Source: Streptomyces violens (GTDB taxonomy: Bacteria; Actinomycetota; Actinomycetes; Streptomycetales; Streptomycetaceae). Taken from it: 64,000 nucleotides of DNA. The notes beneath the pieces are model-generated. The model was not told the origin of the DNA. It saw nothing but the letters and a program-made list of their open reading frames with translations, and did not search any database. The translations under genes were made by a program, and so were the position numbers. How positions within the stretch are numbered: the stretch's first letter is position 1; each line of letters starts with the position of its first letter. Of this stretch, positions 16,777 through 25,575 are shown one piece after another. Where the stretch lies: contig NZ_JOBH01000001.1 of the NCBI RefSeq assembly GCF_000717745.1, positions 682,001-746,000 on the forward strand. Reading direction: 5' to 3'.

Positions 16777-17889
16777 TTACTTCTCCTGCTCCTGCTGCTT
16801 GCGCCAGCGGATGCCGGCCTCCAGGAAGCCGTCGATGTCGCCGTCCAGCACCGCCTGCGGGTTGCCGACCTCGAACTCCGTCCGCAGGTCCTTGACCATC
16901 TGGTACGGGTGCAGGACGTACGACCGCATCTGGTTGCCCCAGGAGTTGCCGCCGTCGCCCTTGAGGGCGTCCATCTTGGCCTGCTCCTCCTGGCGGCGCC
17001 GCTCCAGCAGCTTCGCCTGGAGGACGTTCATGGCGGTGGCCTTGTTCTGGATCTGCGAGCGCTCGTTCTGGCAGGAGACCACGATGCCGGTCGGGATGTG
17101 CGTCAGCCGGACCGCGGAGTCGGTCGTGTTGACGCCCTGGCCGCCGGGGCCCGAGGAGCGGTACACGTCCACGCGCAGGTCGGACTCGTCGATCTCGATG
17201 TGGTCGGTCTGCTCGACGACGGGCAGCACCTCGACGCCGGCGAACGACGTCTGGCGGCGGCCCTGGTTGTCGAACGGGGAGATCCGGACCAGGCGGTGCG
17301 TGCCCTGCTCCACGGAGAGCGTGCCGTAGGCGTACGGCACGTTGACGGCGAAGGTGGTCGACTTGATGCCGGCCTCTTCGGCGTACGAGGTCTCGTACAG
17401 CTCCGTCTTGTAGCCGTGCCGCTCGGCCCAGCGCAGGTACATGCGCTGCAGCTTCTCGGCGAAGTCGGCGGCGTCGACGCCGCCCGCCTCGGCGCGGATG
17501 TTCACGACGGCCTCGCGGGAGTCGTACTCGCCGGAGAGGAGCGTGCGCACCTCCAGCTCGTCGACCGCCTTGCGGACCGCGGTCAGCTCGGCCTCCGCCT
17601 CGGCCTGGGTGTCCTCGTCGGCCTCGTCGGCGGCCAGCTCGAACAGCACCTCGAGGTCGTCGACGCGGCCTCGCAGCTCCTCGGCCTTGCGCAGCTGCCC
17701 CTGGAGGTAGGACAGCCGACTGGTGACCTTCTGGGCGTTCTCCACGTCGTCCCAGAGGTCGGGGGCCGCTGCCTGCTCCTCGAGCGCAGCGATATCGGCC
17801 CTCATCTTGTCGAGGTCCAGGACGGCCTCGATCGACCCCATGGTCGAGGAGAGGGACTTCAGCTCTTCGGATACATCGACGACTGCCAC
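16777..17889 (-). CDS. prfB: Peptide chain release factor 2
   Basis: A 370-residue class-I release factor that ends translation at UGA and UAA. The stop-codon reading tripeptide SPF is in [14 protein letters not shown], and the catalytic GGQ is in [17 protein letters not shown]. The start is GTG at 17889, with GGAG shortly upstream. Unlike E. coli prfB there is no in-frame stop or CTTTGA shift site near codon 25; the gene is one continuous frame, so the classic autoregulatory frameshift is absent. A hairpin terminator with a T-run follows. It corresponds to SCO2972. Confidence 0.97.
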   Translation of the reverse strand: MAVVDVSEELKSLSSTMGSIEAVLDLDKMRADIAALEEQAAAPDLWDDVENAQKVTSRLSYLQGQLRKAEELRGRVDDLEVLFELAADEADEDTQAEAEAELTAVRKAVDELEVRTLLSGEYDSREAVVNIRAEAGGVDAADFAEKLQRMYLRWAERHGYKTELYETSYAEEAGIKSTTFAVNVPYAYGTLSVEQGTHRLVRISPFDNQGRRQTSFAGVEVLPVVEQTDHIEIDESDLRVDVYRSSGPGGQGVNTTDSAVRLTHIPTGIVVSCQNERSQIQNKATAMNVLQAKLLERRRQEEQAKMDALKGDGGNSWGNQMRSYVLHPYQMVKDLRTEFEVGNPQAVLDGDIDGFLEAGIRWRKQQEQEK

Positions 17890-17986
17890 GACTCCAGCCT
17901 AACGGCTGGGTGGGCCGACATGAGCCGTGGCCGTCTCCGGACGTTCTGGTGGGCCCCGGCCGGTGGCCACCCGCGGCGCCGTCGGC

Positions 17987-18023
17987 GTTGCTCGCGCAGT
18001 TCCCCGCGCCCCTTACGGGGCGC
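17987..18023 (+). repeat. Dispersed GC-rich hairpin repeat, copy A
   Basis: 37 bases starting GTTGCTCGCGCAGTTCCCCG and ending in the hairpin GCGCCCCTTACGGGGCGC. It is almost identical to copy B (32639-32675) and to the reverse complement of copy C (50825-50858). It ends 3 bases beyond the pkaB stop codon and may act as its terminator. Confidence 0.85.
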
Positions 18024-18026
18024 TGA

Positions 18027-19283
18027 CTACGGCACGTCCGGAGCTGTCTGCTCCGTGCCCGGGCGGGCGTCGTCCGGGGCGTCGTCGCTCGAGGCGAGCC
18101 AGGTGCCGAGGCCCGCGGCGGCCACCAGGCCGGCTGCTGCGATGCCCAGTCGGGCCCGGCGCTTGCGTACGCGGTGGCGGGCCGAGCCTGCCCGGCGCTC
18201 GCCCGCAGCGCGGGGCGTGCGGGCCGTGCCGTGTGCCCCACCGGCCAGCTCGTCCGGGCCCGGGACGCGCATGCTCGTGTGGGTGTCCCGGTTGGAGTCC
18301 GGGGCCGCGCCGTGGACCAGCGGCACCGCGCCGCGGACCCGGCCGCCGTCCTCGGGCGCCGCCGGGTGGTACGGGCCGTCCTCCCGGACCGCGTCCTGGC
18401 CCGCCGCCTCGTCCGCCTCCTCCTCGCTCTCCGGCTCGTCGATGTCCAGCGGCGGGATGCCGGCCAGCGAGGGCTGGATCTCCCGCAGCCGGGCCGCCAG
18501 CTCGGGGGCGCGGAGCCGGGAGGCGGGAGCCTTGGCCAGGCACTGGACGAGGAGCTGCCACAGTTCGTCCGGGATGCCGGGCAGCGGCGCGACCCGCTCG
18601 GTGACGTGCCGGCGCAGCACCGCGCCGGGGTGCCCGCCGCCGAAGGGGGTGAAGCCGGCGAGCAGCTCGTACAGGACCGTGGCCAGCGCGTACACGTCCA
18701 CGGACGCGCGGGGCGGGAGGCCCTCGATGATCTCGGGGGCGAGGTAGTCGGGGGTGCCGATGACCCGGGTGGAGCGGGTGCGGCGCGGCGAGTCGACCAG
18801 GCGGGCGATGCCGAAGTCGGTGAGGAGGGCCGGGTGGGCGCCGCCCGGGCCGAGCGGGCCCTCCATGTCCAGCAGGACGTTCTCGGGCTTCACGTCGCGG
18901 TGCACGATGCGCGCGGCGTGCGCGGCGGCCAGGCCCTCGGCGACGTCGGCCACGATGGCGACCGCGGCCTCCGGGGCCAGCCGGCGCTGGGCGTCCAGGC
19001 GGGTGCGCAGGTCGGTACCGCGTACGAGGTCCATCACCAGGGCGAGGTCGTTGCCGTCCACGACCAGGTCGCGGACGCCGACCACGCGCGGGTGATCGAG
19101 GCTGAGCAGGGCGGCGCGCTCCTGTACGAAGCGGCCGACGAGCTCCTGGTCGGAGGCGAGGTCCTCGCGCAGCAGCTTGATCGCCACGGCGCCTTCGGGG
19201 CCCTCGCCCAGCCACACCGTGCCGGCGCTGCCGCGACCGAGGATCTGGTGGGCGGTGTACCGGCTGCCGATCTTCCGTGCCAA
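18027..19283 (-). CDS. pkaB: Transmembrane Ser/Thr protein kinase PkaB
   Basis: A 418-residue Hanks-type kinase. The glycine loop is GRGSAGTVWLG, the catalytic lysine lies in VAIKLL, the catalytic loop is IVHRDVKPENVLL, the metal site is LLTDFGIARL, and GTPDYLAPE closes the activation segment. After the kinase domain (about 1-270) comes an acidic linker, then a single transmembrane helix near residues 375-400 (LGIAAAGLVAAAGLGTWLAS) and a very short external tail, so no sensor domain is visible outside. The start is TTG at 19283 with GGAG 6-9 bases upstream. pkaA lies upstream on the same strand. By synteny it is PkaB (SCO2973). Confidence 0.88.
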   Translation of the reverse strand: MARKIGSRYTAHQILGRGSAGTVWLGEGPEGAVAIKLLREDLASDQELVGRFVQERAALLSLDHPRVVGVRDLVVDGNDLALVMDLVRGTDLRTRLDAQRRLAPEAAVAIVADVAEGLAAAHAARIVHRDVKPENVLLDMEGPLGPGGAHPALLTDFGIARLVDSPRRTRSTRVIGTPDYLAPEIIEGLPPRASVDVYALATVLYELLAGFTPFGGGHPGAVLRRHVTERVAPLPGIPDELWQLLVQCLAKAPASRLRAPELAARLREIQPSLAGIPPLDIDEPESEEEADEAAGQDAVREDGPYHPAAPEDGGRVRGAVPLVHGAAPDSNRDTHTSMRVPGPDELAGGAHGTARTPRAAGERRAGSARHRVRKRRARLGIAAAGLVAAAGLGTWLASSDDAPDDARPGTEQTAPDVP

Positions 19284-19485
19284 GACTGCTCCGACGGGTC
19301 TTGTCCGACAGGTGACGGCCCGCGGCGCGGATGCGCGGGGGCCGCGGCCCGGGGCGCGGGGCGCCCGGGGCCGATGCTGGCGACAAAACTACGCGGACGG
19401 CGGCGCTTTCGGCGCCCCGGACGCCGTCAAGCGCCACTTCTCCGCCGGAAAATCTGCCGGGATGTCGACAAATCTCCAGGGCCGC

Positions 19486-19500
19486 CCGCCCGGAGGGCGG
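19486..19500 (-). terminator. Possible pkaA terminator
   Basis: A short CCGCCC-GGA-GGGCGG hairpin lies 35 bases after the pkaA stop. The stem is only 6 bp and such hairpins are frequent in GC-rich DNA. Confidence 0.3.
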
Positions 19501-19534
19501 ATGGCGGGCCGGCGGGTCCGAGTGCGGCGGGCGG

Positions 19535-21256
19535 CTACTGGCCCACCGACTTCTTGGCCTCGCCGATCGTGGACATCCAGTCCGAGACGTCGGTCCACCA
19601 CTGGCTCATCTGGTTCCAGAAGCTGCGGCCCTGGCCGATCCAGTCCTGGAGCGGGGTCAGCTCCCAGATGAGCCAGCAGCCGACCACGATCAGCAGGATC
19701 ATGATCAGACAGCCCTTGAGGCAGCCGAGGCCCGGGATGCGCACCGGGTTGGCGCTGCGCCGGCGCGGCTCGCGCTCGCGGCGGCGCGGCTCCGGGGCCG
19801 GCGGCCGCTGCGGCTCGTACCGCTGCGGCGGTGGCTGCCGGCGCTGCGGCTGCTGCTGGTACGGCGGCGGCTGCTGCCGGCCGTACTGCTGCTGCGGGGG
19901 CTGCTGCGGCTGCTGCTGGTAGGGCGGGGGCTGCGCGGGCCGCCGCTGGGGACGGTGGCGCAGCGGGTCGTCCTCCGGGCTGAGGTACTGGACCTGGGTC
20001 TGCTCGTTCCGGTCCCGTGCGGCGCGGAGCTGGTTCTCCCAGGGGTGCGGCCCGTCGGGCTGCTGCGGGTCGCCGCCGGGCGGGCCCGGCGGTACGGGCG
20101 GCATGGCGCGGGTCGCGTCGGCGCTGCCCGGGGGCTGCCCGGAGTCGGCGCCGAAACCGGCGGCCGCGGCACCGGCCGCCCCACCGGCCGCGCCCGCGGC
20201 GGCCGCTCCCGTGGTCGGCATGACGTTCGTCGCGGCCGACGGGTCGTACTGGCCGCCGCCGGCCCCGGTGGAGGGCAGTACCTGCGTGGGGTCCGCGTCA
20301 CCGCCGCCGCCGGCGCCGGTGTCGGGGACCGGCGCGGGCGCCGGGTCGGGCGCGAGCAGCGCGGCGACGCCGAGCGCGGCCTCGGCCTCGGCGGGCGAGG
20401 CGTGCACGCCGATGCCGGCCGCGACCACGCGCAGCGCGCGGGCGAGGTTCTCGGCGCTGGGCCGCTCCTCCGGACGCTTGCGCAGACAGCGCTCTATGAC
20501 GGTCCACAGCGGCTCGGGGACGCTGCCGGGGCGCTGCGGGTCCTCGCTGAGGTGGCGGTGCAGCACTTCGAGGGCGGTCGCGCCGGCGAACGGCGGACGG
20601 CCCGTGACCAGCTCGTACAGCAGGATGCCCGCGCCGTAGATGTCGACGGCGGAGGTCTGCGGACGGCCCTCGGCGGACTCCGGCGCGACGTACGCGGGCG
20701 TGCCGACGAACTCCTGCGTGCGGGTCAGGCCCGGGGAGTCCGCGAGGCGGGCGATGCCGAAGTCGGTCAGCATCGGGTGCATCTCGGCGGCGCCCTCGGC
20801 CCCGGCGAGCAGTACGTTCGCGGGCTTGAGGTCGCGGTGCACGACGCCGTCGGCGTGGCTGGCGGCCAGCGCGTCGGCGATCTGCGCGGTCAGCAGCGCG
20901 GCCGCGACCGGGCTGAACGGACCGTTCTGGCGCAGGTATTTGTGCAGGTCGGGGCCGTCGACCAGGTCCATGACCAGGGCGAGCAGGTCGCCCTCGACGA
21001 CCAGGTCGCGGGTCCGGACGATGTTCGGGTGGGTGAGCCGCAGCAGGACGGAGCGCTCGCGCAGGAAGCGCATCACCACGTCCGGGTCGTGCGCCAGCTC
21101 CTCCTTGAGGACCTTGATCGCGACCGTCTCGCCGGGCTCTCCGGTCACGGCTGCCTCGGCGCCTGCCGCCTCCCGCTGGCTGGCACGCCAGACGGTGCCC
21201 GTGGCGCCGCGTCCGAGCGGCTCCTCGAGCAGGTACTTGCTGCCTACCGGCCGCAC
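19535..21256 (-). CDS. pkaA: Transmembrane Ser/Thr protein kinase PkaA
   Basis: A 573-residue Hanks-type kinase. The glycine loop is GRGATGTVWRA, the lysine is in VAIKVL, the catalytic loop is VVHRDLKPANVLL, the metal site is LTDFGIARLA and GTPAYVAPE ends the activation segment. The kinase domain covers about 1-280. A long disordered linker rich in Ala/Gly, then Pro/Gln (PPPYQQQPQQPPQQQYGRQQ), leads to one transmembrane helix (CLIMILLIVVGCWLIWEL) and a C-terminal external segment of about 40 residues rich in tryptophan. GTG at 21256 yields RPVGSKYLLEEPLGRG; an open extension upstream to 21547 is less likely. It is syntenic with SCO2974 (PkaA). Confidence 0.88.
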   Translation of the reverse strand: MRPVGSKYLLEEPLGRGATGTVWRASQREAAGAEAAVTGEPGETVAIKVLKEELAHDPDVVMRFLRERSVLLRLTHPNIVRTRDLVVEGDLLALVMDLVDGPDLHKYLRQNGPFSPVAAALLTAQIADALAASHADGVVHRDLKPANVLLAGAEGAAEMHPMLTDFGIARLADSPGLTRTQEFVGTPAYVAPESAEGRPQTSAVDIYGAGILLYELVTGRPPFAGATALEVLHRHLSEDPQRPGSVPEPLWTVIERCLRKRPEERPSAENLARALRVVAAGIGVHASPAEAEAALGVAALLAPDPAPAPVPDTGAGGGGDADPTQVLPSTGAGGGQYDPSAATNVMPTTGAAAAGAAGGAAGAAAAGFGADSGQPPGSADATRAMPPVPPGPPGGDPQQPDGPHPWENQLRAARDRNEQTQVQYLSPEDDPLRHRPQRRPAQPPPYQQQPQQPPQQQYGRQQPPPYQQQPQRRQPPPQRYEPQRPPAPEPRRREREPRRRSANPVRIPGLGCLKGCLIMILLIVVGCWLIWELTPLQDWIGQGRSFWNQMSQWWTDVSDWMSTIGEAKKSVGQ

Positions 21257-21793
21257 GTCATGCGCTCCCTGGTCGTCACTGAGCAGCTGCCTGATCTGCG
21301 CTGTCTGTCGGGCTCTGAGGGTGGTGAGGCCGCTCGGTCTTACGGACGGCCCCTTCCGCCCCACCATAGTGCCGTGTTTCCCGGCGGCGGCCGGGCGGAT
21401 CCCGTGGTCCGGGGCGCTGCCGGCCGGCCGGTCCGGTCGGGACCCGGCGGGGCTCCCCGGGAAGACGTCGCTCACGTACGGATGGTTGCCCTCCACGCCG
21501 ATCGCTGACCGGTCACGCGGCGATCTTTGGCCGATCACGGTTCGCAAGCAGCCACTTTTGCATACATCGGTGACCGAACAAGATCACTGAACGACAGTCG
21601 CCACGCGTCTTGTCGGTGGCAGGTGCGAGGATGCTCTCCAGCACGGCAGCGGTGGGGACGGGGGCGCTGCGCCGCGGCGTGCGGCGTGCGCATGCACGCG
21701 GACTTGGACTTGTACGTGCCGACGTGTCCGGGCGCGGTGGGGGGAGGTACTGGGCCCCGCCGCATTGCCGGGCGGAAGGGACCGTTGACGGCG
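21257..21793. other. Divergent intergenic region, pkaA / FHA protein
   Basis: 537 bases between two divergent genes. Two short perfect palindromes are visible, TGACCGGTCA at 21506-21515 and TCGGT-G-ACCGA at 21567-21577, in a locally less GC-rich stretch (about 21,490-21,610) that is the best place for the promoters. No gene, repeat or strong terminator is seen. Confidence 0.5.
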
Positions 21794-24700
21794 ATGCAGA
21801 TCCGGCTGACCGTCCTCGGGCCGCGCAGCGGCCACCCCACTCGGGCCTGCGACGTGCTCGTGACGGCCCCTGCCGGTACGGCGCTCGCGGCGGTGGCCAG
21901 CAGCCTCGCGGCGGCCGTCGCGGGCGCCGGCGCGGACGTCGGCGGTGGCGGCGCCGGCAGCGGCCCCGTCGTGCTCTACGCGGGGCAGGAGCGCCTGGAC
22001 GTCCAGCGTGCCGCGCTCGGCGAGCCGCCCCTCATAGACGGCGCCGTCCTCTCCCTCCAGGGCCCGGGCCCGGCCCCGGCGCACGGGCTGCCGGCCGGTC
22101 CCGCCCGGCTGCGGGTCGTCTCGGGCCCGGACGCGGGCGGCGTTCATCTGCTGCACGGCGGCCAGATCCGCATCGGCCGCTCCACGGACGCGGACGTGCC
22201 GCTGGACGATCCCGACGTCTCCCGGATGCACTGCGCGGTCACGGTGGCGGCGGACGGCGCGGTGACCGTGGCCGACCTGCGCTCGACGAACGGCACGGCC
22301 GTCGACGGCGCCGACCTCGACGACCGCCCGGTGCCGCTGCCGCCCGGCGCGCTGCTGCGGATCGGCGAGTCGGCGCTCCGCCTGCAGCCCTCCCCCGGCG
22401 CCCCCGACCCCGTCCTCGCGGCCACCCCGGACGGCGAGGGCCAGCTCCGGGTGCACCCGGCGGGCGCCGGCGCCCCGGCGCGCGAGGACGGCGCGGGCCC
22501 GGATCGCCCCGCGCACGGCCACGACCCGGCGCCGGGCGGCACCGGTCCGTACGGCGCGGCGGGCCACGGCACGGAGCCGTCGGCGGCGGCCCCTTCCTCC
22601 AGTTCCTCCAGTTCCTCCAGTTCCTCCAGAGCAGGAGCCCACGACGCGCCCGCCGCGGGACCGTACGCCGCGGGCACCCCCGGCGCCGAGGCGTATGCCG
22701 CGGGCGCGCGGTCGGCGGAGACGTACGCCCTCGATGACCGGGCCCCGAGGCGCGCCGCGGAGAGCTCGCGCACCACGACCGGTCACCATGAGCAGCAGCA
22801 CGGATCGCCGTACGCGGAGGTTCCGTACCACCCAGAAAAGCCGTACGCCCACCCCGCTCACCCCGCCGACGGCAGGGACAGCGGGGACAGCGCTCCCGCT
22901 TCCGGGCGCCGGGGCACCCCCCTCCGCGGGACCCCCGCCCCCGACCCCCGTTCGGCCGCCACCCACGGCGGCCGGCAGAGCCTGGCGCCTCCGGGGCCGC
23001 CCTCGTACGCGGAGGCGGACGACGCCGGCTCCCGCAAGCCCGGCCGCCGCGGCGGCTGGGGCGCGTGGGCGCGGCGGCTGGCCGGCGGGCGCGGCGCCGC
23101 CGAGGACGCGGCGGACGCGGAGGCCGCGCGGCAGGCGGCCGGGTACGGCCCCGGTGCGCAGGCCCCGGCCGGTGCGGCCCCCGGCGCCCTGTCCGGCGAC
23201 GCCCGTACCCCGGCCGCGTACGGCCGCTGGCCGGACGCCGCCACGATCCTGCTGACCGCGCTCGGCCCCGGCCCCCGGCTGTGGGAGCGCGAGGCCGGGC
23301 ATCCGGACGCGCTGGCCGTCCGGCTCGGCACCGCCGACCGCGACGGCGGTCGCAGCGCCGTGCCGGTGACCGTCGCGCTGCGCTCGGCCGGGTCGCTGGG
23401 CCTGGCCGGGCCGCGCCCCCGGCTCGCCGGGCTGGCCCGGGCCGCGGTCGCCCAGCTCGCGGCGCTGCACGCGCCGGGCACGCTGGAGATCGTGCTGCTC
23501 GCCGCCGACCGCGCGCGCGGCACGGCGCAGCGCCTGGAGGAGTGGTCCTGGCTCGGCTGGCTGCCGCATGTGCGCCCGGCGCACGCCCAGGACTGCCGGC
23601 TGCTGCTGGCGTACGACAAGGAGCAGGCGGCCGCGCGGACGGCCGAGCTGGTCCGCCGCCTGGACGACGGGCCGCTCGGCCCCGGCTGGGCGAGCGCCGA
23701 CCGGTCGGCGGTGGCCACCGCGGCGGCCCGGCATCAGGGCCCGTACACCCTCGTGATCGCCGACGGCGACCCCGGCACGTCCGGGCTGCGGGAGACCGTG
23801 GCCCGGCTGGCGGCGGGCGGCCCGTCGGCAGGCATCCATGTGCTCGCGCTGGCCGAGACGCCGGCCGCCTCGCCCCTGTATCCGCTCACGGCGACGTACG
23901 AAGCGGCCCGTGCCGCGTCCCCGGCCTTCGGGGAGTGCGGGGCGGTCGCGGTGCTCAGCGGCGACGTGGCCACGGCGCTGCGCGTCGTACAGCCCGCTGC
24001 CCCACTGGCCCCGGCCGGCAGCATCGCCGTGAACGGCGTGCCGCAGAACGGCTCCGGGCCGTACGCCGCGGGGGCGAACGGCACGGTCGCGACGGTGGAC
24101 GCGGTCTCCCTGCCGTGGGCCGAGCGGTTCGCGCGCGCCCTGGCGCCGCTGCGCGAGGCCGAGACGGTACGGGCCGGCCGCAGCACGCGCAGCGCCGCCG
24201 TGCCGCTGCCCGACAGCGCCCGACTGCTGGACGAGCTGGGGCTGGCCCGGGCCACGCCTGCGTCCCTGATGGCCCGCTGGGCGGCCGCGGCGGACAGCGA
24301 GGAGCCCGCGGCCGCCGCGGTCCTGGGCGCGGGCCCGCACGGCCCGGTGACCGCCGACCCGGCCGCCGACGGCTGCCACTTCCTGCTGGAGGGCGGCCCG
24401 GGCACGGGCAAGACCGAGCTGCTGCGCTCGATCGCCGCCTCGCTAGCCGCCGCCGACCGCCCGGACCTGCTCTCGCTGGTCCTGGTCGACGGCGCGGGCA
24501 CGGAGCGCGGCGACGGCCTGCGGCTGTGCACGGACCTGCCGCACGTCACCGCGCATCTGGCCGCCTCCGACCCGGTACGGATGCGGGAGTTCGCGCAGGC
24601 GCTGGTCTCGGAGCTGAAGCGGCGCGCCGAGATACTGGGCGGCACGGGCTTCGCGGAGTGGCGCGCCAAGCATGTGGCGGCGCCCCGGGTGGTCGCCCCG

Positions 24701-25408
24701 CGCCGGTCCGTCGAGGGCCGTACGGCAGCGGCCGCGGGCGCCGCCGCCGAGGTCCCCGGCTCCGCGGCGCCCGGTATGCAGGAGTCCGGCCTGCTCGACA
24801 CCCCGGCGACGAACACGCTGCGGCTGCGCCCCCGGGAACGTACGCAGGGCACGCCCGGTGCCGAGGGGGCCGAGCGTCCGGCAGCGGCGGGCGAGGGGCT
24901 GGCGGCCGTGTCGCCGATGACCCGGCTCTTCGTGATCGTCGACGACTTCGACGCGCTGGTCGCGCCGGCGCTGGGCAGTACGGGACGGCCCGCCGCCGGG
25001 TCGGTCGTGCGGGCGCTGGAGGCGGTCGCCCGGGAAGGCGCCGCGCTCGGCGTGCATCTGATCGCCTCGACCGGCCATCCGGACCGTACGGCGGCCACCG
25101 CCACCGCCGAGCGGGCCGGGCTGCGCGCGCGGCTGGGCACGGAGGGCGACCCGGGCGAGGAGCCGCTGCCCGTCGGGCGCGGGCGGCTGTACCGAGCGGC
25201 CGACGGCTCCGCCACGCCCTTCCAGGCCGGCCGGGTGACGGGCCGGATACCCCGGACGTCGACCCTGCGGCCGACGGTCGTGCCCCTGGAGTGGCACCGC
25301 ATGGGCGATCCGCCGGCCCGCCGTCCGCTGCGCGAGCTGGGGAACGGCCCGACCGACCTGGCCCTGCTGGCCAGCGCGCTGCAGAAGGCCGCCCGGTCCC
25401 TGCCGTGA
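21794..25408 (+). CDS. FHA-domain FtsK/SpoIIIE-like ATPase
   Basis: A 1204-residue protein. Residues 1-90 form a ubiquitin-like or cap region (MQIRLTVLGPRSGHPTRACD). An FHA phosphothreonine-binding domain lies at about 105-200 (IRIGRSTDADVPL, SRMHCAVTV, LRSTNGTAVDG). A disordered stretch at about 220-450 includes a serine run from four TTCCTCCAG repeats at 22594-22629. The ATPase part has Walker A EGGPGTGKTELLRSI near residue 867 and Walker B LFVIVDDFDAL near 1045. The design recalls the EssC/EccC translocation ATPases, but no WXG100 or other ESX gene is nearby. The FHA domain next to PkaA and PkaB suggests control by their phosphorylation. ATG at 21794 is chosen; a TTG at 21785 has a better-placed GAAGGG. 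Confidence 0.8.
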   Translation: MQIRLTVLGPRSGHPTRACDVLVTAPAGTALAAVASSLAAAVAGAGADVGGGGAGSGPVVLYAGQERLDVQRAALGEPPLIDGAVLSLQGPGPAPAHGLPAGPARLRVVSGPDAGGVHLLHGGQIRIGRSTDADVPLDDPDVSRMHCAVTVAADGAVTVADLRSTNGTAVDGADLDDRPVPLPPGALLRIGESALRLQPSPGAPDPVLAATPDGEGQLRVHPAGAGAPAREDGAGPDRPAHGHDPAPGGTGPYGAAGHGTEPSAAAPSSSSSSSSSSSRAGAHDAPAAGPYAAGTPGAEAYAAGARSAETYALDDRAPRRAAESSRTTTGHHEQQHGSPYAEVPYHPEKPYAHPAHPADGRDSGDSAPASGRRGTPLRGTPAPDPRSAATHGGRQSLAPPGPPSYAEADDAGSRKPGRRGGWGAWARRLAGGRGAAEDAADAEAARQAAGYGPGAQAPAGAAPGALSGDARTPAAYGRWPDAATILLTALGPGPRLWEREAGHPDALAVRLGTADRDGGRSAVPVTVALRSAGSLGLAGPRPRLAGLARAAVAQLAALHAPGTLEIVLLAADRARGTAQRLEEWSWLGWLPHVRPAHAQDCRLLLAYDKEQAAARTAELVRRLDDGPLGPGWASADRSAVATAAARHQGPYTLVIADGDPGTSGLRETVARLAAGGPSAGIHVLALAETPAASPLYPLTATYEAARAASPAFGECGAVAVLSGDVATALRVVQPAAPLAPAGSIAVNGVPQNGSGPYAAGANGTVATVDAVSLPWAERFARALAPLREAETVRAGRSTRSAAVPLPDSARLLDELGLARATPASLMARWAAAADSEEPAAAAVLGAGPHGPVTADPAADGCHFLLEGGPGTGKTELLRSIAASLAAADRPDLLSLVLVDGAGTERGDGLRLCTDLPHVTAHLAASDPVRMREFAQALVSELKRRAEILGGTGFAEWRAKHVAAPRVVAPRRSVEGRTAAAAGAAAEVPGSAAPGMQESGLLDTPATNTLRLRPRERTQGTPGAEGAERPAAAGEGLAAVSPMTRLFVIVDDFDALVAPALGSTGRPAAGSVVRALEAVAREGAALGVHLIASTGHPDRTAATATAERAGLRARLGTEGDPGEEPLPVGRGRLYRAADGSATPFQAGRVTGRIPRTSTLRPTVVPLEWHRMGDPPARRPLRELGNGPTDLALLASALQKAARSLP
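22594..22629. repeat. 9-bp tandem repeat coding a serine run
   Basis: Four perfect copies of TTCCTCCAG, in frame with the FHA-ATPase, encode a serine tract in its disordered linker. Confidence 0.9.
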
Positions 25409-25575
25409 CCCGCGTACAACGCCGTGACATACAACGAATGGGGCGCTGTACGGACAAGTTGGGTTACCCACCGCGATAACGTCCCGGTCACGACGGGGAG
25501 TTGCGGTCGAACGCGCTATTGCTCGGACCTCCCGGCGCCGGTAGGACTGTCGCACGGCCAACGGGAGGGCGACGG

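Noticed and set aside
21794..25408. An ESX/type VII secretion locus
   Set aside because: The ATPase resembles EccC, but no WXG100, EccB, EccD, EccE or mycosin gene lies nearby.
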